A stretch of DNA of 51,067 nt from Lachnospiraceae bacterium (GTDB lineage Bacteria; Bacillota; Clostridia; Lachnospirales; Lachnospiraceae). The stretch covers positions 1 through 51,067 of the forward strand of contig JAFSHK010000019.1 of NCBI GenBank assembly GCA_017440375.1, read 5' to 3'. Below the pieces are notes generated by a model that was not told the origin of the DNA, ran no database searches, and saw only the letters and a list, made by a program, of their open reading frames with translations. The position numbers were made by a program, and so were the translations under genes. Positions 43,077 through 50,928 of the stretch are shown here, one piece after another (the stretch's first letter is position 1; every line of letters starts with the position of its first letter).

Positions 43077-43380
43077 GCCCGACTCAAACATGATTTTTCT
43101 ATTTTAATCGGGTACCATTTGCACTATCTACCCGACCAATACAATATTTTATTAACTTTAGTAGGGACAAATATCAGCCTCATTCCCTACTAATTTCTGT
43201 TTACTTAATTTTAGTCGGGTATAATTTTTGCATTTTGTCCGACCAAAATTACATTTTTTCTTCTTTAGTCGGGTACGCTCTTTATCTCAACCCCGACTAA
43301 ACGTATATTTTACCGCTTTGGTCGGGCTTAAGTATCATTTTCTACCCGACTAAATTATGTTTCTGCCTTTATAGTCGGGA
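43077..43380. repeat. Array of tandem hairpins with 53-base period, unidentified element
   Basis: Twelve half-sites alternate in orientation: CCCGACTAAA and its complement TTTAGTCGGG. Read as hairpins TTTAGTCGGGTA, a 13-19 base loop, TACCCGACTAAA, there are five full units starting at 43104, 43157, 43210, 43264 and 43317, spaced 53, 53, 54 and 53 bases, plus outer half-sites at 43077 and 43380. Loops and linkers are all different and AT-rich. In the second hairpin both arms change together (TTTAGTAGGGA with TCCCTACTAA), which suggests that pairing is maintained. There are no genes in 42986-43586; this array fills half of it. Confidence 0.85.
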
Positions 43381-43511
43381 ATCTTGTTCTTTTCCCTTCC
43401 TATTATCCTACCTGATAGTAGAAAAGACAAGGAAAAAAACTACTAGTTTGTCTGGAACACACAGGAATTGCAGGATATTTTTTCTCTATCTGGTAAGTAA
43501 AATCTTAACAC

Positions 43512-43561
43512 AAAAATACAATGCCCCATGTGCAAAATTAACCACTGAGGCATTGTATTTT
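43512..43561. terminator. Strong bidirectional terminator
   Basis: Arms AAAATACAATGCC and GGCATTGTATTTT, perfectly complementary, with a loop of about 24 bases. It lies 26 bases past the stop of the 43587-44015 gene and separates it from the hairpin array. Confidence 0.85.
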
Positions 43562-43586
43562 CTACCATTTCTGCGAACTTTTTACA

Positions 43587-44015
43587 CTATACTTTCTTAT
43601 CAAACAGCGATTTACTCTCGCTGCCCGACATATTCATAAAAGTATCTCTATCGTTATGCGGGAACAACATTTCCATATATAAATTTCCCAGCAAATTCTT
43701 CAATTTGTCAGCATCGATTTCATTAACCGGAAAATCATCAATTTCCAGCCGTTTCAAATTATCCAGTACTTTTTCTATGTGCTGCTGCTCCAATGTTTCC
43801 TGCTTCGTTTCCTCCTTAACTTCTTCTTTTTGTACTTTAGCATGAGCCGGCTCCATGATCGGTTTCGCTTCAGGAAAATTGTATACAACATTTTTACATG
43901 TTTTCTCAAAACACTCTGGGGCGTACTTTGCCAGATAAGCTAAATCATCCATCGTTAACGGTTTTTTATGATGTATTTTAAGATATATATTAACAAGTCG
44001 AGTATCTTTTCCCAT
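43587..44015 (-). CDS. Hypothetical protein, 142 aa
   Basis: I do not recognise a family. The first 50 residues (MGKDTRLVNIYLKIHHKKPL, then MDDLAYLAKYAPECFEKTCK) look like a compact helical domain. A charged Lys/Glu linker follows (KVQKEEVKEETKQETLEQQH), then a second helical part (EKVLDNLKRLEIDDFPVNEI). No signal peptide or membrane segment. A good ribosome site (GGGAGGG) precedes the ATG, and a strong terminator follows, so it is likely a real, singly transcribed gene. It is divergent from the TetR gene. Confidence 0.7.
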   Translation of the reverse strand: MGKDTRLVNIYLKIHHKKPLTMDDLAYLAKYAPECFEKTCKNVVYNFPEAKPIMEPAHAKVQKEEVKEETKQETLEQQHIEKVLDNLKRLEIDDFPVNEIDADKLKNLLGNLYMEMLFPHNDRDTFMNMSGSESKSLFDKKV

Positions 44016-44119
44016 AGCTACCCTCCCATTTTCAATCTATCTATTGCTATGCTACCTGTTCTTATTTATATTATATCATTTTTATAAGATATACGCTCGT
44101 ATTTTGATGAAAATCATTC

Positions 44120-44165
44120 TTGACTTTGAATCATACATATAATACAATGCAAGTAATCACTTGCA
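44120..44165 (+). promoter_or_regulatory. TetR-gene promoter with operator
   Basis: TTGACT (44120-44125) and TACAAT (44143-44148) with a 17-base spacer. The perfect inverted repeat TGCAAGT-4-ACTTGCA (44148-44165) covers the transcription start, so the TetR protein very likely represses itself. The same repeat occurs at 44793-44810. Confidence 0.85.
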
Positions 44166-44180
44166 AGGCAGGTATAAAAT

Positions 44181-44756
44181 ATGTTTGATGAAACACAAAA
44201 TAAAATTTTAAATTCCACTATGATGTTGATTATGGAAAAAGGCTATACTGCCACAACAACAAAAGATATTGCTAGGAAAGCAGGAATTAATGAATGCACA
44301 ATCTTTCGGAAATTTAAGGGTAAAAAGGAAATTGTTGCTGCTGCTATGTCATTACCGGAATGGAATCCCAATCTTAAGGAAAGTGATTTTGTCTATACCG
44401 GTGAATTGGTAAAAGATTTATGCTCATTTGCAGAAGTATATTCCCAAAAAGTAACACCTAAAATGGTAAAAATATCTCTCGGACTACGCTCTCCTGATTT
44501 ATATGAGATTACCAAAGATGGCATCCGGGAAATTCCTGATACCTTCAAAAAAGTGCTCATTAAATATTTTTCTGAAATGCAACAGCAAAATAAAATTCAG
44601 ACAGATAATATAGAAAGTTTGGCAGTTTCATTTTTAGCAATGAATTTCGGATATGTATTCTTTAAGGCATCATTTGGTGATGAATTGACAGAACTTCAAA
44701 CAAAAGAATACATAGAAAGCAGTGTTTGCCATTTTGTAAACGGAATATGTAAATAG
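44181..44756 (+). CDS. TetR-family transcriptional regulator
   Basis: A 191-residue repressor. The N-terminal helix-turn-helix (about residues 8-55) reads KILNSTMMLIMEKGYTATTT, DIARKAGINECTIFRKFKGK. The C-terminal ligand domain is not assignable. The two perfect operators at 44148-44165 and 44793-44810 flank the gene and mark it and its downstream neighbours as targets. Ribosome site AAGGCAGG is moderate. The ligand is unknown; a drug or aromatic compound would be typical. Confidence 0.85.
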   Translation: MFDETQNKILNSTMMLIMEKGYTATTTKDIARKAGINECTIFRKFKGKKEIVAAAMSLPEWNPNLKESDFVYTGELVKDLCSFAEVYSQKVTPKMVKISLGLRSPDLYEITKDGIREIPDTFKKVLIKYFSEMQQQNKIQTDNIESLAVSFLAMNFGYVFFKASFGDELTELQTKEYIESSVCHFVNGICK

Positions 44757-44791
44757 CGATGGTACAGACGTACCATTTCTTTTTACAAGAA

Positions 44792-44820
44792 TTGCAAGTG
44801 TGCACTTGCATTCATAAACT
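44792..44820 (+). promoter_or_regulatory. Second TetR operator and promoter before the DUF1330-like gene
   Basis: TGCAAGT-gtgc-ACTTGCA (44793-44810) has the same half-sites and the same 4-base centre length as the TetR autoregulatory site. A promoter TTGCAA-17-TAAACT (44792-44797, 44815-44820) can be read through it, with the operator between and over its boxes. Confidence 0.75.
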
Positions 44821-44858
44821 TGTTATTACCAATAATGTACCCAGAAAGGAAGATGCGA

Positions 44859-45146
44859 ATGGTTTATTTTGTTGCAACTACATATTTTGACAATTCTAAA
44901 GATAAAAAAGCATATCTTGATTACATTAAAATGGTCAAACCAATTGTGAATAAATATCATGGGAGATACATTGTACGGTCTGAAAAAATAACACCATTAA
45001 GTACGGAGTGGAAACCAAACCGCGTTATTATCATTGAATTTGATACACGCGAACAATTGGAACAGTGTTTTTCATCAAAAGAATATCGGAATATTGCTTT
45101 ATTAAGAGAAACATCCGTGGATAGCAAAGCAATCATTATCGAATAA
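44859..45146 (+). CDS. DUF1330-like small protein under TetR control
   Basis: A 95-residue ferredoxin-like fold protein (MVYFVATTYFDNSKDKKAYL, then IVNKYHGRYIVRSEKITPLS, then RVIIIEFDTREQLEQCFSSK). The layout matches DUF1330 and the related dimeric alpha-beta barrel proteins, whose role is mostly unknown. The start at 44859 is chosen because AAAGGAAG lies six bases upstream. The TetR operator 50 bases ahead makes it the main target of that regulator. Confidence 0.75.
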   Translation: MVYFVATTYFDNSKDKKAYLDYIKMVKPIVNKYHGRYIVRSEKITPLSTEWKPNRVIIIEFDTREQLEQCFSSKEYRNIALLRETSVDSKAIIIE

Positions 45147-45161
45147 AAAAGATTTGCTGCT

Positions 45162-45199
45162 CACTACCCACGAGCACTTTCCTATCACACAAAAAGAAA
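45162..45199 (+). repeat. Dispersed short repeat, copy 3
   Basis: CACTACCCACGAGCACTTTC, then CTAT and an A-rich tail, 15 bases after the DUF1330-like stop and just before the ribosome site of the MBL gene. It matches copy 1 at 18527 closely. Confidence 0.5.
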
Positions 45200-45215
45200 G
45201 AACGAGGAAAAAATC

Positions 45216-46049
45216 ATGCAAATAAATAAACAAGTACATTTGATCCGAAAAGAATTCTATGTTACTCCAGAAGTAAAAAGATATATTAATATTTTTCTTA
45301 TTGTTGGGAAATATTGTTATCTTGTAGACAGTGGTGTTACGGGATCAGAAAAAATAATTGAGGAATATTTAGAATCAATCAACAGAAAAATGACAGACAT
45401 AAAAGGAATATTTCTTACCCACTCTCACCCAGACCATGCCGGCGCTGCTGCTGAAATAAAAAGACAATCCGGCTGTAAAGTATACGCTCCTCTTCCGGAA
45501 ATACCATGGATAGAGGATATCCAAAAGCAATATGAGGAACGTCCAATCCCTAACTTTTTCACGTTGTTGTCTGAGTCCGTAAAGGTAAATCAACCACTTA
45601 TGAATGGGGATGTAATAGAGCTTGAAGAAAGTATTAAAATATACGCATTGGCAACGCAAGGTCATTCACATGGCTCTATGTCTTATATACTTAATAATGA
45701 ATTGGTTTTTACAGGGGATGCAATACCTGTCGCAAATGATTTACCGATATTTGTAGATTTTGAGGAAACGATGAAAAGTCTTGATAAATTACAAAGTTTA
45801 CCTCATATTCAATACTATTGTCCTGCGTGGGATGATGTATACACAAGAGAAGAACTTACAACTGTATTAGAGAAAAGTAAAGCCATGCTCTTAAGACTAA
45901 AAGATACTGTACTGCAAGTTGAAAAAGAATTACCCCAAATGCCAGACCCGGAAAAGCTAACTGAAATCCTCAAAAGGGCAGATATTTTGAAGTTTTCCGG
46001 AAATCCGTTAGTCAAGAAAAGTATAGAAGCGTGCTTTGTCCGCACCTAA
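45216..46049 (+). CDS. MBL-fold metallohydrolase
   Basis: A 277-residue di-metal hydrolase of the metallo-beta-lactamase fold. Motifs: THSHPDHAGAA (ligand cluster), ATQGHSHGSMSY (third His), FTGDAIPV (bridging Asp) and a late His absent or replaced by CPAWDD. A C-terminal helical extension of about 60 residues follows. It is not closely similar to the MBL protein at 27475. It probably belongs to the TetR-controlled group, reading from the promoter at 44792. Ribosome site ACGAGGA. Confidence 0.85.
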   Translation: MQINKQVHLIRKEFYVTPEVKRYINIFLIVGKYCYLVDSGVTGSEKIIEEYLESINRKMTDIKGIFLTHSHPDHAGAAAEIKRQSGCKVYAPLPEIPWIEDIQKQYEERPIPNFFTLLSESVKVNQPLMNGDVIELEESIKIYALATQGHSHGSMSYILNNELVFTGDAIPVANDLPIFVDFEETMKSLDKLQSLPHIQYYCPAWDDVYTREELTTVLEKSKAMLLRLKDTVLQVEKELPQMPDPEKLTEILKRADILKFSGNPLVKKSIEACFVRT

Positions 46050-46145
46050 TACAAAACAATAGCATAACCCCAAAAACAAGTCTAGTAATTTCTTTAAAAA
46101 ATGTTAGTATGAATTTGCCGGCAATAAAGATAAGGAGAAAGACTC

Positions 46146-46919
46146 ATGGTAAGAAAAAAGGAAACTTGGTATAAAGAAGGTTGGTCTTTAGATATAAAGA
46201 ACCAATCCTGGACAGAGGATACGAAAAGACAGATTGATTTTTTAATAAAAACTCTGGAATTGACAGGCACAGAAAAAGTTCTGGATTTAGCTTGCGGATT
46301 CGGCAGACATAGTCTGGAGTTAGCCAGAAGAGGATTTACCGTTGTAGGTATTGATATTACAAAAGAGTATGTGGAAGATGCTACAAAACAGGCTGCGGCT
46401 GAAAATCTTTCTGCGAAATTCGTTCATATGGACATACGAGATGTAAATTTTAAAGAAGAATTTGATGTAGTTCTGAATATGGCAGATGGTGCAATCGGAT
46501 ATTTGGAAAATGATGCAGAAAATCTAAAAATATTTGATGTTATTGCAAAGTCTTTGCGCCCGGGCGGAAAACATATTATGGATATTATGAGTGCTGATTA
46601 TGCAGATACACATTTTCCGTGTAACTTATGGGACATGGGACAAAACGGTATTACATTATCTAAATTTGAGTGGAATCAGGAAAGTAAAATTATGCTGTAT
46701 GGTCAAAATGATTTTGCTTACGGAGATGTTCTTACTATACCTAAATTTGAAAGCGGTGATCCGATACGACTATATCATAGAAAAGAAATTGAGCAGATTA
46801 TGAAAAAACGGGATATGCAAGTGAAACAAGTTTTCGGTAATTTTAATGAAATGGCTAAAAATGACACTGAAATTCAAATGATAGTATGTTCAGAGAAAAC
46901 ACTCTCTGCACATATTTAA
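46146..46919 (+). CDS. Class I SAM-dependent methyltransferase
   Basis: A 257-residue methyltransferase. The SAM site is KVLDLACGFGRHSLELA with the acidic residue after it in VVGIDITKEYV; MDIRDVNF and SLRPGGKHIMDIM are further motifs. Target unknown (small molecule likely). AAGGAGAAAGACTC precedes the ATG. It lies 96 bases after the MBL gene on the plus strand and ends at a strong terminator, so it could be the last gene of the TetR-controlled unit. Confidence 0.85.
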   Translation: MVRKKETWYKEGWSLDIKNQSWTEDTKRQIDFLIKTLELTGTEKVLDLACGFGRHSLELARRGFTVVGIDITKEYVEDATKQAAAENLSAKFVHMDIRDVNFKEEFDVVLNMADGAIGYLENDAENLKIFDVIAKSLRPGGKHIMDIMSADYADTHFPCNLWDMGQNGITLSKFEWNQESKIMLYGQNDFAYGDVLTIPKFESGDPIRLYHRKEIEQIMKKRDMQVKQVFGNFNEMAKNDTEIQMIVCSEKTLSAHI

Positions 46920-46953
46920 CAAAACATCCCGTTCCACCTGTATGATACCATAC

Positions 46954-47010
46954 GTTATTAACTCGAAACCGGGGAAGTCTCATCCCTCCCCCGTTTTTGA
47001 GTTAATAATA
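46954..47010. terminator. Long bidirectional terminator
   Basis: An extended hairpin: GTTATTAACTC-AAA-CCGGGG pairs with CCCCCG-TTTTT-GAGTTAATAA over about 20 base pairs. It separates the convergent methyltransferase and acyltransferase genes. Confidence 0.85.
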
Positions 47011-47030
47011 ACTGGTATTTCCATAAGCTT

Positions 47031-48140
47031 CTAGAACAGTCCGGTCATTATTGCTATCATTAGTAATATCACATTTATTATGATAATTTCTTTCCAACCT
47101 TTTCGCTTTTTGTCCAAATACATAAGTATCCAACTGTACAGTAAACAGATTACTGTATAGATTCCAAAGGCCGGTACGGTTGCCATATCTTCCATAACAT
47201 ATCGCATCCCCATCAAAACGTTCCAATGGCACAAATACAGGTACAAGCTAAATTTACCAAGGAATTCCAGCGGTTTGATTATTTTTTCGTTGAAAAACTT
47301 TGATATGGCAGTTTGATTTAATACTGCCAGTGCCACTACCGCACTGAATACAAGTACATAGAAAAGACTGTCTTCTCCTTCAAACTGCCTTCCAAGTACA
47401 AATAGGGCCATGATTGAGCCATATGCTAAAATTTCCAAAGTAGTGGCTAATGTTTTATTCAGTTTCTTATCTTTTAAATATGTATAGGCATTGTATGTCA
47501 TACATCCAGCACATGTCCCTGCAAAACCGCGAGGGATAGCCGCAAGGATGAATCCGAAATATTCATTGCCTACGTTTAGCGTTCCCATAGTCTGAACAAT
47601 ATAACTGTAAATGATAACGCAAGACAATGGACAAATCAAATAGCTGAATACCTTACGGAAATATTTTGCTAACGGATATGCCAATAACAATGAAATAACC
47701 ATAGCACTCAAATACCATGTCTGACCTTGCAGATAGTCCACACCGAAGGTCGGATTCTGAATGAATCCTGCTGCATGGAGCAGAAAAAATTCCCATTTAA
47801 AATGAAACAGTTGTCCAAGAACAGCACCTGCCGAAGCCAACTCATTAGAAAGAGAAAAAATAATTAATTGGACAAAAAAGGTAACCGATAATATAGGAAA
47901 AAATCCACTAATCTTCTTAAAAACATATGGTATTGGCTCCATTGAATCACTTTTTTCGCAGATATGTTTCATCATAAAAAAACCAGAAACAATAAAGAAA
48001 AACTCTACGAATATATATGAAAGTGGGAAAAAGCGCTCTACATTCAGATAAAAACTTCCAAAGTGATACATGGCAACTGCAGCTGCAGCCAAAAATCGAA
48101 TGAATTCGATGGATGTGTATTTTATACGTCTGTGCTCCAT
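47031..48140 (-). CDS. Acyltransferase family 3 membrane protein
   Basis: A 369-residue protein with ten or more membrane helices, of the OafA/YrhL O-acyltransferase family. The N-terminal motif IEFIRFLAAAAVAMYHF carries the conserved R and H; VEFFFIVSGFFMMKH and GQTWYLSAMVISLLLAYPL are further family marks. Such proteins acetylate or succinylate surface polysaccharides, wall polymers or antibiotics. GGAGGCTAAT precedes the ATG. Probably co-transcribed with the CAT-like gene upstream, 45 bases away. Confidence 0.85.
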   Translation of the reverse strand: MEHRRIKYTSIEFIRFLAAAAVAMYHFGSFYLNVERFFPLSYIFVEFFFIVSGFFMMKHICEKSDSMEPIPYVFKKISGFFPILSVTFFVQLIIFSLSNELASAGAVLGQLFHFKWEFFLLHAAGFIQNPTFGVDYLQGQTWYLSAMVISLLLAYPLAKYFRKVFSYLICPLSCVIIYSYIVQTMGTLNVGNEYFGFILAAIPRGFAGTCAGCMTYNAYTYLKDKKLNKTLATTLEILAYGSIMALFVLGRQFEGEDSLFYVLVFSAVVALAVLNQTAISKFFNEKIIKPLEFLGKFSLYLYLCHWNVLMGMRYVMEDMATVPAFGIYTVICLLYSWILMYLDKKRKGWKEIIIINVILLMIAIMTGLF

Positions 48141-48185
48141 ATTAGCCTCCTTACAATAAGATGATGGGGTCTACCCTCTCCTACG

Positions 48186-48815
48186 TTACCACTCATTAAA
48201 ATATTTTTGCAGTTCTTCCACGAACTGCCCAATATGCAATCCATCCACAAAGGAATGATGCGCCTGTACTGAAATCGGAATTATTATTTTTCCATCTTTC
48301 TCATAATACTTTCCCCAATCAAAAAGAGGGGTCGCATTATCTCTTTTTCCCGAATTTGTATGGGAAATATGAGTGTATGTGACCCAAGGCATCGGAGAAC
48401 ATTGAAATACATCGTTTCCTAACGGGCCTGTAAAGTATTCTTTTTGTTGATTTGCAGTTTTTAATGCTAATTCACAATGCTCTTTTAAATCATCCACCAT
48501 AGGCACATTAACTACCTTAAACAGTTCCGTATCCTTATTTAAATATGTGAATGCAGTGTCTATTCTGTCAAATAATGCTATCTGTCCATCTACAAATCGA
48601 TAACGGAATGCTTCTATTTTATTTGCACAGTTACAAACCGCATATACCATTGCCAATGTAAAAGAAAGTCCTTGCTCCTTGACCATATTCTTAAAGCCTG
48701 TAATCTCAGCTTCAAAAGTTACACAAAATGCCGGTTCGACACTGTTTCTGAAAACCATGCAGTGCATTGCCCTTTCCCATGTTTTTTCATCAATTATTTT
48801 ATATGAATTAGCCAT
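48186..48815 (-). CDS. Chloramphenicol acetyltransferase-like protein (type A)
   Basis: A 209-residue protein of the classical CAT family, trimeric acetyl-CoA-dependent acetyltransferases. The catalytic motif is VQAHHSFVDGLHIGQF with the active His and the structural Asp. The N-terminal segment CVTFEAEITGF and MPWVTYTHISH also fit. Length is near that of CAT (about 215). Genuine resistance enzymes and many uncharacterised chromosomal homologues share these motifs, so activity on chloramphenicol is not certain. GGAGAGGTAATCAT precedes the ATG. Confidence 0.8.
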   Translation of the reverse strand: MANSYKIIDEKTWERAMHCMVFRNSVEPAFCVTFEAEITGFKNMVKEQGLSFTLAMVYAVCNCANKIEAFRYRFVDGQIALFDRIDTAFTYLNKDTELFKVVNVPMVDDLKEHCELALKTANQQKEYFTGPLGNDVFQCSPMPWVTYTHISHTNSGKRDNATPLFDWGKYYEKDGKIIIPISVQAHHSFVDGLHIGQFVEELQKYFNEW

Positions 48816-48950
48816 ATGATTACCTCTCCAAAATATAATTTATGGTATCAATTATATCGCACCTAATATGTTTTCACAACAAACTTTGTAGCTCGGTAAA
48901 AGCAGCCACACACCGTAGTGCATGACTGCTATGTAAAATACTATTGTTGA

Positions 48951-49018
48951 TTGACTGTATAGAGTGAAAAGAAATATCCTTTCTGTTCCATCAATTCATC
49001 AAAACTGCCGGACTCTAC
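48951..49018 (-). pseudogene. C-terminal remnant of an ABC exporter
   Basis: Twenty-two codons read VESGSFDELMEQKGYFFSLY then TVNQQ and stop at 48951. This is the usual end of an ATP-binding exporter (membrane-ATPase half transporter). Nothing of the rest of that gene is present; the sequence runs directly into the end of the truncated XRE gene. The 200-base gap 48816-49014 holds only this remnant and AT-rich DNA. Confidence 0.7.
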
Positions 49019-49332
49019 AAAGGAAATACAAGTGATGTCTTTTCTGCTTCCACAGCAGCTTCTTCAAACTCCTTACTCCTCTGAAGTTTACAAATTCGCT
49101 CCTCCAAATCCTTGGCAGTTCCTTTCTGTACCTGGTAGCCTACCAATACATCTATCGAAACACCGAACAAATCTGCCAACTCAGCAATATAACCAAGTTC
49201 CGGAATTGCAGCACCTCGTTCCCATTTTGACACAGCAGCAATCGAAACGCCCAATGCTTCAGCAAGCTGTTCCTGCATCATATTATGCTGTTTTCTCATG
49301 CTGCGAATGTTATCTGCAATTTGAATCTTCAT
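49015..49332 (-). pseudogene. XRE regulator, C-terminally truncated
   Basis: A 105-residue product: an XRE helix-turn-helix at about residues 5-60 (KQHNMMQEQLAEALGVSIAA, VSKWERGAAIPELGYI) and the start of a helical region (LEERICKLQRSKEFEEAAVE), then an abrupt stop four bases into the exporter remnant. Related regulators continue for 200-300 residues. A deletion that fused this gene to the end of an exporter gene explains both. ACGGAGG precedes the ATG at 49332. The DNA-binding domain may still be made. Confidence 0.65.
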
Positions 49333-49494
49333 ATACAAGCCTCCGTATCTCTTATCTTTTGTCTGTATTTTATCATCTTGCACTCTTCCGCGGAAGAGAT
49401 GGTTGGTACAATTGTCACACAAATTATTAAACCATTGGTTGAATTTATTATTTATGCTACGATAGTTCTGATGTATTAAAAAAAGTACTCTACA

Positions 49495-49980
49495 TCAGCC
49501 ACTTAAACTGATATAGAGTAACTTGCTCAATTCGTCATTTAATTTACTTATCAATTCTTTTCGTTCATCTTCCGTCGGCAGATATTTATTATGATTCATC
49601 TCCGCTTTATCTAATTTCCAAACAGGCCCAGGCGTTGGTGTATCACCATCACGTCTTGGGAAAAAGTGCCAATGCATATGAACGCCATTTCCTACCCCTA
49701 GCAACTCATAATTCAATTTATCCGGCTTAAATGCATTATAGGTAGCTTCAGCAACTAAAGACATTTCTTGTAAAAATTTACTTCGAAACTCCTTATCTAA
49801 AAAATGAATTTCCGTGGCATGCTTTTTACACAAAAATAGGGTATAGCCTTTAAATCTCTGATGATCCCCAATAACAACGTAGCCTGTCTCTAATTCTCTA
49901 ACAAAATATGGATTTCTGCCCTGCTTTGTAAGTGCAATTCTTTCACAAACTACGCAGCTACATATTTTATTATCTTCCAT
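49495..49980 (-). CDS. HIT family protein
   Basis: A 161-residue histidine-triad protein. The active-site triad is in VHMHWHFFPRRDGD (H-x-H-x-H). An N-terminal CSCVVCERI pair of cysteines may bind zinc. HIT proteins hydrolyse nucleoside phosphoramidates, dinucleotides or nucleotide-sugars. The start at 49980 has GGAGG eight bases upstream. The gene stands alone. Confidence 0.85.
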   Translation of the reverse strand: MEDNKICSCVVCERIALTKQGRNPYFVRELETGYVVIGDHQRFKGYTLFLCKKHATEIHFLDKEFRSKFLQEMSLVAEATYNAFKPDKLNYELLGVGNGVHMHWHFFPRRDGDTPTPGPVWKLDKAEMNHNKYLPTEDERKELISKLNDELSKLLYISLSG

Positions 49981-50046
49981 GACATTTTCCTCCAAAGGCT
50001 CAATTTAATCGTTTTCCTTTATAGACGCAGTGCGTCAAATTCTATG

Positions 50047-50104
50047 TTGTCGGTACATTCGTTGCATCCCGACTAAATGTGCTTTTTCTCTTCTTTGATT
50101 GGGC
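50047..50104. repeat. Degenerate copy of the 53-base hairpin element
   Basis: TGTCGGTAC (about 50047), CCCGACTAAA (50068-50077) and TTTGATTGGGC (50094-50104) repeat the alternating half-sites and spacing of the array at 43077-43380. It lies upstream of the HIT gene and downstream of the Nudix gene. Confidence 0.55.
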
Positions 50105-50151
50105 TTTTCTCTTGCTGGTAACGAATGCTCCAACTATAAAAAAATTGAGAG

Positions 50152-50709
50152 TTATCTACTTCTTTCAATCAGCTTTTTGTATATATTTTCTATCATCCAT
50201 GGTTCTGTTGAAACCTTTAAAGCTTCTTCAAAAGACCACCATTGTACTGCTGAATTTTCCTCTTCTTGTACTGTTAATTCTTCGCTTTCTTCTGCTTCTG
50301 CTAAATAAGTAAGATTAAAATGCAAATGACTTGGAACCCAAACGCCTTTTTTCATATGTCCATCAACCGTCAATGTTTCCAAACTAAAAATCTCTTCACT
50401 AACTAGCTTAGCATATTTAACTCCTGTTTCTTCTTGTAATTCTTTCAATGCTACCGCACATAGATTTGCCATTCCATCTGCGTGTCCACCTATCCACGAC
50501 CATGAATTATAGAGATTGTGATATACCATTAAGGTTTTGGTTCGTTCTGCGTTCACTGTCCACATAGAAGCCGTAAAATGTGCAATTTGATTTTCTCGTT
50601 CCAAACAATTTTTATTGCACCTCATAAACTGTAGCATTTGTTCTTTGTCATATTCTTCTTGTTGACTCAATGGTTTATAATTTTGGATTGTATTAAATAA
50701 GCTCGTCAT
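50152..50709 (-). CDS. Nudix hydrolase
   Basis: A 185-residue protein with a near-canonical Nudix box: GGHADGMANLCAVALKELQE, then ETGV, so the E-L-Q-E-E core that binds metal is intact. FTASMWTVNAERTKTLMVYH and WSWIGGH are typical of the subgroup related to isopentenyl diphosphate isomerase and NUDIX enzymes of unknown substrate. The start at 50709 has TGGAGG ahead. Unlike the protein at 9719, this one should be active. Confidence 0.85.
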   Translation of the reverse strand: MTSLFNTIQNYKPLSQQEEYDKEQMLQFMRCNKNCLERENQIAHFTASMWTVNAERTKTLMVYHNLYNSWSWIGGHADGMANLCAVALKELQEETGVKYAKLVSEEIFSLETLTVDGHMKKGVWVPSHLHFNLTYLAEAEESEELTVQEEENSAVQWWSFEEALKVSTEPWMIENIYKKLIERSR

Positions 50710-50825
50710 ATGTTCCTCCATAAATTCTTATTTATTTGTTTCATTATAAAGTCTCCCCATTATTTCCACAACAGTATTTTAGACTGTTTTACGTTTTCCC
50801 CGCCACACGCACAACTACTATAATA

Positions 50826-50876
50826 CAAAATGCCCTACCTCAACCACTTAAAGTCAAGGTAAAGCACTTCATTTTT
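50826..50876 (-). terminator. Terminator after prfA
   Basis: Arms with AAATGC-CCTACCT and AGGTAAAGCACTTCATTT pair imperfectly around a long loop, with an internal GACTTTAAGTGG region. It lies 53 bases beyond the prfA stop on the minus strand; the following T-run is weak (TTTTGT). Confidence 0.5.
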
Positions 50877-50928
50877 TCATCTCAACTATTCAAATTCTCA
50901 ACTCGACCTAAATGTCATACTATCTCCC

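Noticed and set aside
43077..43380. Possible CRISPR array
   Set aside because: Half-sites are only about 10 bases, alternate in orientation, and spacing units vary in sequence with no fixed direct repeat of 24 bases or more; no cas genes are nearby.
47002..47232. Minus-strand 76-codon frame inside the acyltransferase gene
   Set aside because: Out-of-frame shadow of the acyltransferase C-terminus, overlapping a terminator.
48186..49332. Integrated resistance transposon (CAT-like gene plus XRE and exporter remnant)
   Set aside because: No transposase, integrase, terminal repeats or composition change; a plain deletion scar explains the remnants.
50024..50036. Palindrome GACGCAGTGCGTC before the HIT gene
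   Set aside because: Short, single, and without promoter boxes placed around it; not enough to call an operator.
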